From NCBI GenBank assembly GCA_004144175.1, contig SEFT01000001.1:267265-331264 (forward strand): a stretch of DNA of 64,000 nucleotides, given 5' to 3'. A model generated the notes under the pieces. That model saw nothing but the letters and a program-made list of their open reading frames with translations. It did not search any database and was not told where the DNA came from. The translations under genes were made by a program, and so were the position numbers. The stretch is from Sphingobacteriales bacterium (GTDB lineage: Bacteria > Bacteroidota > Bacteroidia > Chitinophagales > Chitinophagaceae). Every line of letters starts with the position of its first letter. Within the stretch, counting starts at the first letter, position 1. Below are positions 26,993-34,388 of the stretch, in pieces.

Positions 26993-28369
26993 TTAAAATT
27001 CACCTAAAGCTTTTTGCAGGTTGATCCTTGCCGTAGTCGCATCGTATAGCGCACCGAAGTAGTTCACCTGCGCTTCTTTAAGCGCTGATTCAGCATCGAG
27101 CACTTCCAGGCTCGATCCTACACCTTCTTTATATTTAATGCTGCTCATTCTGTATACTTCTTCTGCCAGGCGCATATTTGCCCTTTGGTTTTCGAGTGCG
27201 GCAATGCTGCTTTGCAGATTGATACGTGCAGATATTGTTTCCAGCTCCAGTCCCAGTTTTAGGTTTTGAAGATCATTGTCTGTTTTGTCAAGGGTAAATT
27301 GTGCCTGCTTCACCTTGTTCTTTCTCTGGAAGCCATCGAATATTGGCACTGTTAACTTGACACCAACCAAAGCATTTTTTTGCCATTCATCGGCAGCATC
27401 AAAAAGACGTCCCTGATTGTAGAGTGTATAGCCAAAGTTTCCGAATGCAGCCAAAGTAGGGAGGCCTCCTAGTTTATACCTTTTCAGATCGTAGCCCTGA
27501 AGGTCTTTCTGGAGTGTCAGCAATTGAAACTCTTTACGGTTTTTTACATCGAGGTCTCTGCCAATAAGGTCTGCATTCATTTGTTCCTCTATCAACGAAT
27601 CTTCAAGTGTTACCGGGGTATTTAGCGGCATACCCATCTGAAACTTTAGCGCCATATATGCAATGCCTATTAGTTGATTAATGCGTATTTGTTCTGTTTT
27701 AAGATTGTTTAGTGAAACGGTTAGTCGGTCGACATCCAGTTTTTCTGCAACTCCGTTATCATAGGTCACACGTGTTTCATGCTCCATTTGTCCTATGCGG
27801 ATTACATTTTGATCGAGTATCGTTTTCCTTTTCTCCGCTACAAGGATGTCGTAGTATGCCCTTGTCACATCATACCTTACATCCTGTTCAGTTTTCTCAA
27901 CTGCTTTTGCTGACAGTTCTTCCACCTTCTCGCGTGCCTGTAATGCAACCATTACACTGGGATCAAAAAGGATTTGAGATGCTTCAATGATTGGATTAGT
28001 GGTCCATTTAGGCTGAAAAGCTAATGGTAAGGTGCCTACCGGTGTGTTTCTGAATACATCGGTTTGAGCATCATTTTTTACTGCCCCTTTAATTACCCCG
28101 CTTATGAAATCGGGTACCTGGAAAGCTGCTACTAGTGCGGCATAAGTTATACCAGCAGATGCATTTACCTTAGGTAACGCTAAACCTGCAACCTCTTTGT
28201 TTCTTGCTAGGTTAGATAGCTCATCCAAGCGTGCATTTTTGATCTTCGCCTGATTCTTAAGTGCGTAGTCAACAGCATCCTTCAATCTCAAAGCCGTAGG
28301 CTGCTGTGCCCTGGCTATTCCGGGCAGTAGTGTGATGATTAGTGATAAACTGTATAATAGTCGTCTCAT
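26993..28369 (-). CDS. TolC family outer-membrane efflux channel
   Basis: The 458-residue protein has a signal peptide (ending GIARAQ) and two internally repeated helical halves, as expected for the trimeric TolC channel-tunnel. The first half opens with ALRLKDAVDYALKNQAKIKNARL. The second is visible around GYDLKRYKLGGLPTLAAFGNFGYTLYNQG and KVKQAQFTLDKTDNDLQ, and the protein ends with KEAQVNYFGALYDATTARINLQKALGEF. It forms the outer-membrane exit for the RND pump encoded downstream. Its start overlaps the tetR stop by four bases, so translation of the two is probably coupled. Confidence 0.95.
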   Translation of the reverse strand: MRRLLYSLSLIITLLPGIARAQQPTALRLKDAVDYALKNQAKIKNARLDELSNLARNKEVAGLALPKVNASAGITYAALVAAFQVPDFISGVIKGAVKNDAQTDVFRNTPVGTLPLAFQPKWTTNPIIEASQILFDPSVMVALQAREKVEELSAKAVEKTEQDVRYDVTRAYYDILVAEKRKTILDQNVIRIGQMEHETRVTYDNGVAEKLDVDRLTVSLNNLKTEQIRINQLIGIAYMALKFQMGMPLNTPVTLEDSLIEEQMNADLIGRDLDVKNRKEFQLLTLQKDLQGYDLKRYKLGGLPTLAAFGNFGYTLYNQGRLFDAADEWQKNALVGVKLTVPIFDGFQRKNKVKQAQFTLDKTDNDLQNLKLGLELETISARINLQSSIAALENQRANMRLAEEVYRMSSIKYKEGVGSSLEVLDAESALKEAQVNYFGALYDATTARINLQKALGEF

Positions 28370-29001
28370 TTTGAAACTTGCTTTAATTCCGGTTTTAAGT
28401 ATTGTTCTTTAAATTTTTGATATAGTTTTTCACCCTTCGGTGTCATAATTCCGTAGATAAAGTGCTCGGCCAGTTCGTGCATGATGAATAGCAGGCTATG
28501 GCGGTCATTTACCAGCAGGTTTGGTTGCAACATCATCAGCGAGGTTTCCATCCGGAAACGCGCCATGATATCCGGGTTTACATCATGGCGGAAGAAACCT
28601 TCGTTGATGCCTTGTTGTATGGTGTCCCTCATCATATCTACATCTTGCTGCAACAGCTTCTGGCGGAAGGTGTCGAAAGCCTCAGGGAAGTAGCGTTGCA
28701 GCTCGAACATTGCTGATGGGTTGATCTCCTTATGATGCTCGTCCATCATTGCGGCTACCTTTACCATGGCTTCTACCGCATTCTGTGAGCCCTTCAGGAT
28801 GTTGCTGCATTGTTCGGTTATCTGGCATTTATACCATGTCACCGTTTCTGCCACCACTTCCTGCTTATTGGCAAAGTGCTGATACAGGGTCTTTTTAGAA
28901 ATACCCGCCCGGCGCGCTATATCGTCCATCGTCACCGTCTTAAAGCTATACTGGCGAAAGAGGTCAACGGCTGCACTGAGTATTTTCGTTAACGGTTCCA
29001 T
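28366..29001 (-). CDS. TetR/AcrR family transcriptional regulator of the efflux operon
   Basis: The 211-residue regulator has an N-terminal helix-turn-helix (about residues 10-55) with the TetR signature TVTMDDIARRAGISKKTLYQHFANKQEVV. The C-terminal helical domain is divergent, as usual for ligand-binding parts. It is the first gene of the operon and overlaps tolC by four bases, so it should control its own transcription together with the efflux genes, normally as a repressor released by a pump substrate. A palindrome with GGAAAC/GTTTCC half-sites overlaps the promoter region directly upstream and is the obvious operator candidate. Confidence 0.93.
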   Translation of the reverse strand: MEPLTKILSAAVDLFRQYSFKTVTMDDIARRAGISKKTLYQHFANKQEVVAETVTWYKCQITEQCSNILKGSQNAVEAMVKVAAMMDEHHKEINPSAMFELQRYFPEAFDTFRQKLLQQDVDMMRDTIQQGINEGFFRHDVNPDIMARFRMETSLMMLQPNLLVNDRHSLLFIMHELAEHFIYGIMTPKGEKLYQKFKEQYLKPELKQVSK

Positions 29002-29011
29002 AAAGTCGGGG

Positions 29012-29049
29012 CAAAACTATGGAAACATTTTGCACTATAAATCGTTTCC
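29012..29049 (-). promoter_or_regulatory. efflux operon promoter with palindromic TetR operator candidate
   Basis: Leftward, a TAGTTTTG -7 box occupies 29019-29012, and the tetR ATG is 11 bases beyond it. Immediately upstream, 29021-29049 is an imperfect palindrome with outer half-sites GGAAAC (29021-29026) and GTTTCC (29044-29049), extended inward by ATTT and AAAT. It spans the spacer and the expected -33 position, so a bound dimer would block RNA polymerase. Binding by this TetR protein is inferred from position. Confidence 0.6.
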
Positions 29050-29181
29050 TGAGTATATTATTCTTTTATGAGACCTATTACCAAATGGTATTGTTATTTT
29101 TAAATTGGCTACCATTGCATATTCGATGGCTTAGTTAGTCGGTTTAAGTCATTTTTCACCCGTTTTAGTATTTTTACAACC

Positions 29182-29619
29182 ATGGGATTTATACAGGATT
29201 TTAAATCTTTTGCGGTAAAAGGAAATGTAATAGACCTGGCGGTTGGCGTAGTAATCGGTGCGGCCTTCGGCAAAATCGTCACAGCAGCAGTCGACGATAT
29301 AATAATGCCCTTCATAGGGCGTGCGACCGGTGAAGGAAAGAAGTTTACGGATAAGTTCTATGTGCTGAAGGCAGGCAAGGAGGGTGATGTATACAAGTCG
29401 TTACAAGAGGCAAAAGCAGCAGCGGCTAACGTATTTGCCTATGGCGACTTTATTCAGACGATCGTAGATTTCCTTATCATAGCATTCTGCATCTTCTTAT
29501 TTATCAAGATATTTAACCGCTTTAAAGCCAAAGAAGAAGCAAAAACAGTAGCTGCACTGCCAGCACCTACCCATACCGAAAAACTGCTGACGGAGATACG
29601 TGATCTGCTGAAGAAGTAG
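29182..29619 (+). CDS. mscL: large-conductance mechanosensitive channel MscL
   Basis: MscL opens under membrane tension to release solutes during osmotic downshock. The 145-residue protein begins with the amphipathic helix MGFIQDFKSFAVKGNVIDLAVGV (split here as MGFIQDFKSFAVKG and NVIDLAVGVVIGAAFG). TM1 carries the pore-lining glycine pattern VVIGAAFGKIV, and TM2 is FIQTIVDFLIIAFCIFLFIKI. A charged C-terminal helix (RFKAKEEAK... LLTEIRDLLKK) completes the protein. The periplasmic loop is of normal size. The gene is divergent from the efflux operon and appears independent. Confidence 0.96.
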   Translation: MGFIQDFKSFAVKGNVIDLAVGVVIGAAFGKIVTAAVDDIIMPFIGRATGEGKKFTDKFYVLKAGKEGDVYKSLQEAKAAAANVFAYGDFIQTIVDFLIIAFCIFLFIKIFNRFKAKEEAKTVAALPAPTHTEKLLTEIRDLLKK

Positions 29620-29695
29620 CCCTGAACTAAAGTTTTGCGCCATAAAACCAATTATTTCTGCATTTTTGTAAACCCGCACAGGCATTAATTAAAAT

Positions 29696-30457
29696 ATGGG
29701 CAAAGGCAAAATTTTAGAAGATCTATTACTCCGCAAAAAGGCGGGAAAGAGTGGTTTTGCCGTATTGGTAGACCCCGATAAGGTGTCGCCCGACGAAATG
29801 CCTGCTTTTGCTGCGCTATGCAATGAGGCAGGGGTAGACTATCTGCTGATGGGCGGCAGCCTGGTGCTGGACCATGAGATAGGCGATTGCGTGCAACGCT
29901 TTAAAGCTGAAAGCGATATACCTGTTATACTCTTCCCCGGTAGCCCTGCGCAGGTGACGCCGGAGGCGGACGCACTTCTGTATTTATCCCTGATCTCGGG
30001 TAGGAACCCGGAATTGTTAATAGGTCAGCATGTAGTGTCTGCTCCGGCGGTAAAAGCCAGTGGGCTGGAGGTGATATCCACGGGTTACATGGTCATCGAC
30101 GGTGGTGTACCTACTACAGTGTCGTACATCAGCAACGCTGCACCAATACCTGCTAATAAACCGGAGATAGCGCTCTGCACTGCCTGGGCCGGCGAACTGC
30201 AAGGCAAGCATATAATATATATGGATGCAGGCAGCGGTGCGAAAACGCCGGTTTCGGAAGAAATGATAAAGAAAGTATCAAGGAATATAGAAATACCCCT
30301 GTTTGTAGGTGGCGGAATACTAACGCCTGAGAAAATCTATAAGAATTGCCAGGCTGGCGCTACTATCGTAGTGGTAGGCAATGCCATAGAAAAAGACCCC
30401 TCGCTGATACGCGATATGGCCAAAGCAACAAAAATGGCTATTTCTGCCGTTATTTGA
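29696..30457 (+). CDS. geranylgeranylglyceryl/heptaprenylglyceryl phosphate synthase
   Basis: The 253-residue TIM-barrel enzyme transfers a polyprenyl group to glycerol-1-phosphate, forming an ether-linked lipid precursor. Family motifs are AVLVDPDKVSPDE near residue 22, LLMGGSLVLD near 50, STGYMVIDGGVPTTVSY near 125, and the phosphate-binding loops FVGGGILTPEK and GNAIEKDP near the C terminus. GGGPS is best known from archaea, but a related group II form is widespread in Bacteroidota, where its cellular product is not well understood. No other archaeal-type lipid gene is nearby. The gene precedes the rpmH promoter, which overlaps its stop region. Confidence 0.93.
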   Translation: MGKGKILEDLLLRKKAGKSGFAVLVDPDKVSPDEMPAFAALCNEAGVDYLLMGGSLVLDHEIGDCVQRFKAESDIPVILFPGSPAQVTPEADALLYLSLISGRNPELLIGQHVVSAPAVKASGLEVISTGYMVIDGGVPTTVSYISNAAPIPANKPEIALCTAWAGELQGKHIIYMDAGSGAKTPVSEEMIKKVSRNIEIPLFVGGGILTPEKIYKNCQAGATIVVVGNAIEKDPSLIRDMAKATKMAISAVI

Positions 30458-30489
30458 TTTGGTAGTTAAAAGAGTATATAATACCTTTG
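30458..30489 (+). promoter_or_regulatory. Bacteroidota-type promoter of rpmH-rnpA-yidD
   Basis: TTTG at 30458-30461 and TACCTTTG at 30482-30489 are spaced by 20 bases, close to consensus. The expected start is near 30496, giving an untranslated leader of about 48 bases before rpmH. Confidence 0.7.
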
Positions 30490-30543
30490 CACTCCCTTTG
30501 TTAAAAACAAGCCCGCTGAAAAGCAGGACAAAATGTATAGAAT

Positions 30544-30699
30544 ATGAAACGTACGTATCAACCATCACGCCGCCGTCGTAAAAGTGTTCACGGTTTCCGC
30601 CAGCGCATGCAAACAGCAAATGGTCGCAAAGTATTGGCTTCTCGCCGCGCTAAAGGTCGTCATAAGCTGACTGTGTCAGACGAAAGCCGCCTGAAGTAG
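30544..30699 (+). CDS. rpmH: 50S ribosomal protein L34
   Basis: This small basic protein of 51 residues is part of the large ribosomal subunit. It reads [18 protein letters not shown] at the N terminus, then [22 protein letters not shown], which is the universal L34 sequence, with a short C-terminal tail SDESRLK. It starts at the ATG at 30544 and stops at 30697-30699. It is followed by rnpA 20 bases downstream, the conserved order in bacteria. The dnaA/oriC region that often lies next to rpmH in other phyla is not present here. Confidence 0.97.
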   Translation: MKRTYQPSRRRRKSVHGFRQRMQTANGRKVLASRRAKGRHKLTVSDESRLK

Positions 30700-30719
30700 T
30701 CGTCTAAAATTTAAAACAT

Positions 30720-31121
30720 TTGGCCATTCGTTATACTTTTAAAGCATACGAGCGGCTCAAGCGCGAGCAGCATATTGATACGCTTTTCCGTACCGGAAAA
30801 GCGTTTTCTATTTCACCCGTCAGGTTCATATATCTGGCGGTACCCCGCTCCGCCGGATCGTCGCCTGTGCAGGCGGGCTTCTCCGTGCCTAAGAAGAAGT
30901 TTCGCAAGTCTGTAGACAGGCACCGCATCCGCCGCCTGATGGTAGAGTCGTGGAGGCTAAATAAGCATATACTATACGCCGCACTACCGACCGATAAACA
31001 ATTACACCTGTTCCTTATCTATACAGGTATTGAAATGCCGGAGATAGGCCCAATCCAGCAATCAGTTATCTCTGCCATAGAGAAGCTTTCCAAACAATTT
31101 GCTGCCCCCGCCAATGCGTAA
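30720..31121 (+). CDS. rnpA: ribonuclease P protein component
   Basis: RnpA is the protein subunit of ribonuclease P, which trims the 5' leader of tRNA precursors together with the catalytic RNA. The 133-residue protein contains the N-terminal [20 protein letters not shown] segment (written in parts: [23 protein letters not shown]) and the RNR-like basic helix [19 protein letters not shown]. The start appears to be TTG at 30720, as no ATG or GTG precedes the conserved region in frame. The downstream yidD start lies inside the rnpA 3' end, so translation is probably coupled. The RNase P RNA gene is not in this window. Confidence 0.93.
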   Translation: MAIRYTFKAYERLKREQHIDTLFRTGKAFSISPVRFIYLAVPRSAGSSPVQAGFSVPKKKFRKSVDRHRIRRLMVESWRLNKHILYAALPTDKQLHLFLIYTGIEMPEIGPIQQSVISAIEKLSKQFAAPANA

Positions 31122-31335
31122 GTTATTTTCGATATCACTTATTTGGCTTATCCGGGCGTACCAGGCATTTATATCGCCTTTATTGGGTGCCAAATGTCGC
31201 TATACGCCTACCTGTTCGGCCTATGGGCTGGAAGCCGTGAAAAAGCATGGTCCATGGAAGGGTGGGCGATTGGCATTGAAGCGTTTCCTGTCCTGCCATC
31301 CCTGGGGTAAGAGTGGATATGACCCAGTGCCTTAA
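31114..31335 (+). CDS. yidD: membrane protein insertion efficiency factor YidD
   Basis: YidD helps the YidC insertase place inner-membrane proteins. From the ATG at 31114 the protein has 73 residues: an amphipathic N terminus ([20 protein letters not shown]), then [21 protein letters not shown] with the conserved cysteines, and the closing [13 protein letters not shown]. The start overlaps the end of rnpA by eight bases. The cluster rpmH-rnpA-yidD is the standard arrangement, and here yidC does not follow. An inverted-repeat arm begins two bases after the stop, marking the edge of an apparently foreign segment. Confidence 0.93.
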   Translation: MRKLFSISLIWLIRAYQAFISPLLGAKCRYTPTCSAYGLEAVKKHGPWKGGRLALKRFLSCHPWGKSGYDPVP

Positions 31336-31337
31336 AT

Positions 31338-31371
31338 TAAGTCAAAAGGCAAAAGTGAAAAGCAAAAGGTG
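31338..31371 (+). repeat. left arm of a 34-base inverted repeat flanking an orphan gene
   Basis: This arm reads TAAGTCAAAAG, two variable bases, AAAAGTGAAAAGC, then AAAAGGTG. Its inverted partner lies at 31958-31991, and the first 26 positions agree at 24. The arms are 586 bases apart and enclose the hypothetical gene at 31446-31952. Confidence 0.8.
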
Positions 31372-31445
31372 TTCATAAATTTAAATAGGGCAGACCTACA
31401 TGGGTTTTTGTTAAACCGATATTCTAAAATGGTTAATTTTAGACA

Positions 31446-31952
31446 ATGTTCCTTTTGAAGGTTGTACTATTTATTTCTAGCTTGTTCATTTATATAGCTG
31501 CTACTGCTCAGAAGCGAACTAGCTATGAATCACTACAAAACTTTCTACAAGATAAAGTTTGGATAAGAAATGACTGTCTAATAGACATTTGTCGCAATTT
31601 TTTTTATACTAGGCAATCTCTTGAAGGCAACCATAAAAGTTCTTGTATTAATTGGACGGAGGTTTGTGATGTGAGCAATTTTGCAAATCATCGATTTATA
31701 ACTATAGTTCCCAATGCATTGATACGTCCTGCTAAAAGAAGGATTATAGGTGAAAAAACAGTTTATTCTATTAAGTATAAAACGAGTTATGTAGTGTATC
31801 ATGGTAAACGCAAAGAGCAATTCGTAGGCTCGTTGGTCATAGATTCAGATAGTAGCTTTACGATTGAGGGGCAAAATTTAGAATCGAACAAATCAGGAGT
31901 GACGTACAGGGCTATTGTACCTTCCAGAGCCCTTTGGGAATATCTCAGATGA
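31446..31952 (+). CDS. hypothetical exported protein, AT-rich, between inverted repeats
   Basis: I do not recognise this 168-residue protein. It begins with a signal peptide (MFLLKVVLFISSLFIYIAA, then TAQ), so it should be exported. The mature part has four or five cysteines in the first half (NDCLIDICRNFF, SCINWTEVCD) and a β-rich second half (VYSIKYKTSYVVYHG, FVGSLVIDSDSSFTIEG). The codons are noticeably AT-richer than those of its neighbours. It sits alone between two 34-base inverted-repeat arms, one abutting the yidD stop and the other the paaY start. Both facts hint at acquisition as a small cassette. No transposase or toxin-antitoxin partner is visible. Confidence 0.6.
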   Translation: MFLLKVVLFISSLFIYIAATAQKRTSYESLQNFLQDKVWIRNDCLIDICRNFFYTRQSLEGNHKSSCINWTEVCDVSNFANHRFITIVPNALIRPAKRRIIGEKTVYSIKYKTSYVVYHGKRKEQFVGSLVIDSDSSFTIEGQNLESNKSGVTYRAIVPSRALWEYLR

Positions 31953-31957
31953 GCTAC

Positions 31958-31991
31958 CACTTTTAGCTTTTCACTTTTTACTTTTGACTTA
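31958..31991 (-). repeat. right arm of the 34-base inverted repeat
   Basis: Read on the reverse strand, this arm is TAAGTCAAAAG, two variable bases, AAAAGTGAAAAGC, then TAAAAGTG, matching the arm at 31338-31371. It starts five bases after the orphan gene's stop and ends two bases before the ATG of the paaY-like gene, so it lies in that gene's translation-initiation region. Confidence 0.8.
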
Positions 31992-31993
31992 TT

Positions 31994-32590
31994 ATGTTCT
32001 ATAGCTTCAAAGGCTTTATTCCAGTTGTTCATCCAACTGCATTTGTGCATCCGCAGGCTGCGGTTACGGGCAATGTTATTATTGGTAAAGATGTATATAT
32101 AGGCCCCGGCGCTGCTCTGCGTGGCGATTGGGGTGGTATTGTGATAGAAGACGGCTGTAATGTGCAGGAAAACTGTACGATACATATGTTTCCCGGTGTT
32201 ACTGTATTGCTTAAGGAGGCCGCTCATATAGGTCATGGTGCCATCATACACGGTGCCACCATAGGCCGTAATGTGCTGGTAGGTATGAACGCGGTAATAA
32301 TGGATGAAGTGGAAATAGGGGATGAATCTATTATCGGTGCTTTATCTTTCGTAGCTGCTAATACCAAAATACCCCCTCGCTCGCTCGTTGTCGGTAACCC
32401 GGGCAAGGTTATAAAGCAGGTGAGCGATGATATGATAGCCTGGAAGACAAAAGGCACACGGCTATACCAGTCGCTGCCGGCTGATAGCTACGAAACCCTG
32501 ATAGCCTGTGAGCCTTTACATGTACTACCAGCTGACCGGCCCACTCAAGAGTCGCTATATGATACCTGGAACAAGATAAAGAATAGCTAA
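31994..32590 (+). CDS. paaY: PaaY-like hexapeptide-repeat protein (γ-carbonic anhydrase superfamily thioesterase)
   Basis: The 198-residue left-handed β-helix protein has tandem hexapeptide repeats (VTGNVIIGKDVYIGPGAALRGD in parts: VTGNVIIGKDV, YIGPGAALRGD). Metal-binding histidines lie in NCTIHMFPG and AAHIGHGAIIHGATIG. The length and the segments RGDWGGIVIEDGCNVQENCTIH (read as RGDWGGIVIEDG and CNVQENC) match PaaY of E. coli, a thioesterase that clears stalled CoA esters in phenylacetate degradation. It also falls within the γ-carbonic anhydrase superfamily, so a carbonic anhydrase or generic acyl-transferase label is possible. paaABCD lies 16 kb away in the same window, which supports the PaaY reading. 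Confidence 0.78.
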   Translation: MFYSFKGFIPVVHPTAFVHPQAAVTGNVIIGKDVYIGPGAALRGDWGGIVIEDGCNVQENCTIHMFPGVTVLLKEAAHIGHGAIIHGATIGRNVLVGMNAVIMDEVEIGDESIIGALSFVAANTKIPPRSLVVGNPGKVIKQVSDDMIAWKTKGTRLYQSLPADSYETLIACEPLHVLPADRPTQESLYDTWNKIKNS

Positions 32591-32597
32591 TACAATA

Positions 32598-32634
32598 AAT
32601 GACAAATGCCCCTCTTGGAGGGACATTTGTCATT
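32598..32634. terminator. hairpin between the paaY-like gene and the ArsR regulator
   Basis: Arms of 17 bases (AATGACAAATG..CCCTC and GAGGG..CATTTGTCATT) with one mismatch close around TTG between two convergent genes. Poly-T tails are weak, so termination is plausible for both directions but not strong. Confidence 0.6.
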
Positions 32635-32675
32635 CTAAAGATCTTGGGTAATCTGTATTTATGAAAGCTACTTAA

Positions 32676-33038
32676 TTAACCTTCGTCAGAGTTAACCAGT
32701 TCATTAACGAATTTTGCTACTGAAGCAATACGTGCATGGTTCAGTGCATAGTGGATGAATTTACCGTCACGCTCGGTGATCACGATATTAGCACGGCGCA
32801 GGATAGCCAAGTGCTGAGAAGCTACCGACTGCTCAAGGCGCAACTTCACATAAATATCTGTAACATTCATTCTCCTGTTCTCTTCTAACAACTTAACGAT
32901 CTGTTGGCGCAATTTGTGATTGATAGCCCTCAGTGTCATAGCTGCACTCTTAACTGCCATGTAATCCAATTTGATCTGCTCGTTAGATCCTTCATCCTTG
33001 CGAATTACCAGCGTGTTGGCTGACATTGTCGTTTCCAT
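32676..33038 (-). CDS. ArsR/SmtB-type winged-helix transcriptional regulator
   Basis: The 120-residue DNA-binding protein has the compact winged helix of the ArsR family. TLRAINHKLRQQIVKLLEENRRM is the first helix pair (TLRAINHKLRQQ, IVKLLEENRRM). VTDIYVKLRLEQSVASQHLAIL contains the recognition helix (QSVASQHLAILRRANIV), and VITERDGKFIHYALN is the wing. No cysteine metal-sensing motif is present, so a metal sensor is unlikely; similar cysteine-less members are common in Bacteroidota. The ATG at 33038 is chosen because a promoter lies ~80 bases upstream, though a second ATG four codons later is possible. The regulated genes are unknown. Confidence 0.88.
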   Translation of the reverse strand: METTMSANTLVIRKDEGSNEQIKLDYMAVKSAAMTLRAINHKLRQQIVKLLEENRRMNVTDIYVKLRLEQSVASQHLAILRRANIVITERDGKFIHYALNHARIASVAKFVNELVNSDEG

Positions 33039-33089
33039 TTACTTTTAAATTTTACAGAGGTTATTAAATATTAATTATATGTTTTTCGA

Positions 33090-33147
33090 TAGTAGATACT
33101 ACCCTAATTGAAATGCAAACATACGCAAATAGGAAATATGATTCAAC
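33090..33147 (-). promoter_or_regulatory. promoter and small dyad upstream of the ArsR-type gene
   Basis: Leftward, TTG at 33146-33144 and TATGTTTG at 33123-33116 are spaced by 20 bases and match the Bacteroidota consensus. Transcription would start near 33109. A short dyad, TAGTA-GA-TACTA (33090-33101), lies just downstream of that start and could be an autoregulatory operator. The promoter is moderately supported and the operator role is speculative. Confidence 0.5.
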
Positions 33148-33215
33148 ATTATATTCATAAAATTTGTTAAACCAGCGTTAAATCACATTTAAATATAGGT
33201 TTCGATAGTTTGTAG

Positions 33216-33902
33216 TTAATTGGTTTTAAGTTTATTATGTGTATAAACTGATTTTAAATAAAAAGGTTCGGAATAGTCCATTTTGACAATTCTATTACAA
33301 TTGTATTCGTCATAAATGTAAGTACACCAATTACTTAAGTCCAGTCTATTTGCTGCTGTCTCCCTTACATGCTCTTTATTTACAATTATAGTTTCCTTCA
33401 GGTGCTCATCATATAGCACTAACCAGGTTTCGGCACTGTTATCCAGCAACTCTTCAAGCTGGCCTTCATTTACGTGCTGAGGCTCAACGATGCTTTCTAG
33501 CTTTTCATTATATGATGCTACGAAATATTCTTTATCGCGTGCCGGTACAATTACGCTGTAAATATCATGTGGATTTTTATTATCATGCAAATAGGGGAGC
33601 AGCATTAACAGCAATCGGTTGTGCATAAGTAGTGGGATGCCCAATGCATAACATAAGCCCTTGGCAGTGCTCATACCTATACGAAGGCCCGTGTAGGAAC
33701 CTGGACCTCCGCAAAGCGCAATTGCCGACAAGTCTTTTAGTTGGATCCCAGCCTCTTCAAGTGCCGAAGCGATGTTCGCATTTATCACTGCGGCATGGTT
33801 GCGTGCTTCCGTATTGACCCTCGACGATAGCAGATTACCATCGCCACCAATGGCCACTACTGCTACATCTGTTGAGGTGTCAATATGTAAAATGTATTTC
33901 AT
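33216..33902 (-). CDS. tsaB: tRNA threonylcarbamoyladenosine biosynthesis protein TsaB
   Basis: TsaB is the dimerisation partner of TsaD in making the t6A modification at position 37 of ANN-decoding tRNAs. The 228-residue protein has the ASKHA-type N terminus (ILHIDTSTDVAVVAIGGDG), a conserved RNHAAVINANI segment, and LCGGPGSYTGLRIGMSTAKGL near residue 63 (the GPGSFTGLR motif). The C-terminal half is divergent and AT-rich, as often seen in TsaB. It is divergent from ridA, and the 47-base gap holds opposed -7 boxes. Confidence 0.93.
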   Translation of the reverse strand: MKYILHIDTSTDVAVVAIGGDGNLLSSRVNTEARNHAAVINANIASALEEAGIQLKDLSAIALCGGPGSYTGLRIGMSTAKGLCYALGIPLLMHNRLLLMLLPYLHDNKNPHDIYSVIVPARDKEYFVASYNEKLESIVEPQHVNEGQLEELLDNSAETWLVLYDEHLKETIIVNKEHVRETAANRLDLSNWCTYIYDEYNCNRIVKMDYSEPFYLKSVYTHNKLKTN

Positions 33903-33918
33903 CTTTTAAAATGGTGCG

Positions 33919-33944
33919 CAAATGTACGTAGCATATTACTTTTG
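33919..33944. promoter_or_regulatory. opposed -7 boxes in the tsaB/ridA divergent gap
   Basis: Leftward TACATTTG (33926-33919) precedes tsaB by 16 bases. Rightward TACTTTTG (33937-33944) ends only five bases before the ridA ATG at 33950. Both match TAnnTTTG, but neither has a clear TTTG at -33. The short distance suggests the ridA transcript begins at or next to its start codon. Confidence 0.5.
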
Positions 33945-33949
33945 CAGGC

Positions 33950-34330
33950 ATGGAAAAGAAAATCATACGTACAGATAATGCACCTGCGCCAATAGGTCCA
34001 TATAGCCAGGCAGTGCAGTTCGGCAATATGTTATTTGTGTCCGGACAAATAGCGCTAAACCCATCGAGCGGCCAGCTGGAAATGGCTGATATACAATCGG
34101 AGACAAAGCTGGTAATGGAGAATCTCAAAGCGATACTAACCGAAGCAGGCATGGATTTCTCTAACGTGCTGAAATCTACCATCTTCCTGATGGATATGGG
34201 ACAATTTGCACAAGTAAACGAAGTGTATGGAGGCTATTTTCAACAAAACCCTCCGGCACGCGAAACAGTGCAAGTAGCAGGATTGCCTAAAGGCGTAAAT
34301 GTAGAGATATCGGTAGTAGCAGCAAAATAG
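33950..34330 (+). CDS. RidA family reactive-intermediate deaminase
   Basis: RidA proteins hydrolyse reactive 2-aminoacrylate and other enamine/imine intermediates released by PLP enzymes. The 126-residue protein shows the family opening NAPAPIGPYSQAVQFGNMLFVSGQIALNP (in parts: APAPIGPYSQAV, LFVSGQIALNP). The substrate-binding arginine lies in PARETVQVAGLPKGVNVEISVVA, with R at about residue 104 in PPARETV. The start at 33950 lies directly behind a -7 box, implying little or no leader. It ends at a strong bidirectional terminator shared with glnS. Confidence 0.95.
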   Translation: MEKKIIRTDNAPAPIGPYSQAVQFGNMLFVSGQIALNPSSGQLEMADIQSETKLVMENLKAILTEAGMDFSNVLKSTIFLMDMGQFAQVNEVYGGYFQQNPPARETVQVAGLPKGVNVEISVVAAK

Positions 34331-34334
34331 AATG

Positions 34335-34364
34335 AAAAAACGCAGCCTTGAGGCTGCGTTTTTT
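34335..34364. terminator. bidirectional terminator between ridA and glnS
   Basis: AAAAAACGCAGCC (34335-34347) and its exact complement (34352-34364) enclose TTGA. The A-run and T-run ends make it a strong intrinsic terminator in both directions. Confidence 0.92.
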
Positions 34365-34388
34365 CGTTTATAACTATTTACTTGAAGT

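Noticed and set aside
30458..31335. Replication origin next to rpmH-rnpA-yidD
   Set aside because: No dnaA, no cluster of TTATCCACA-like boxes and no origin-type AT-rich repeats were seen around it.
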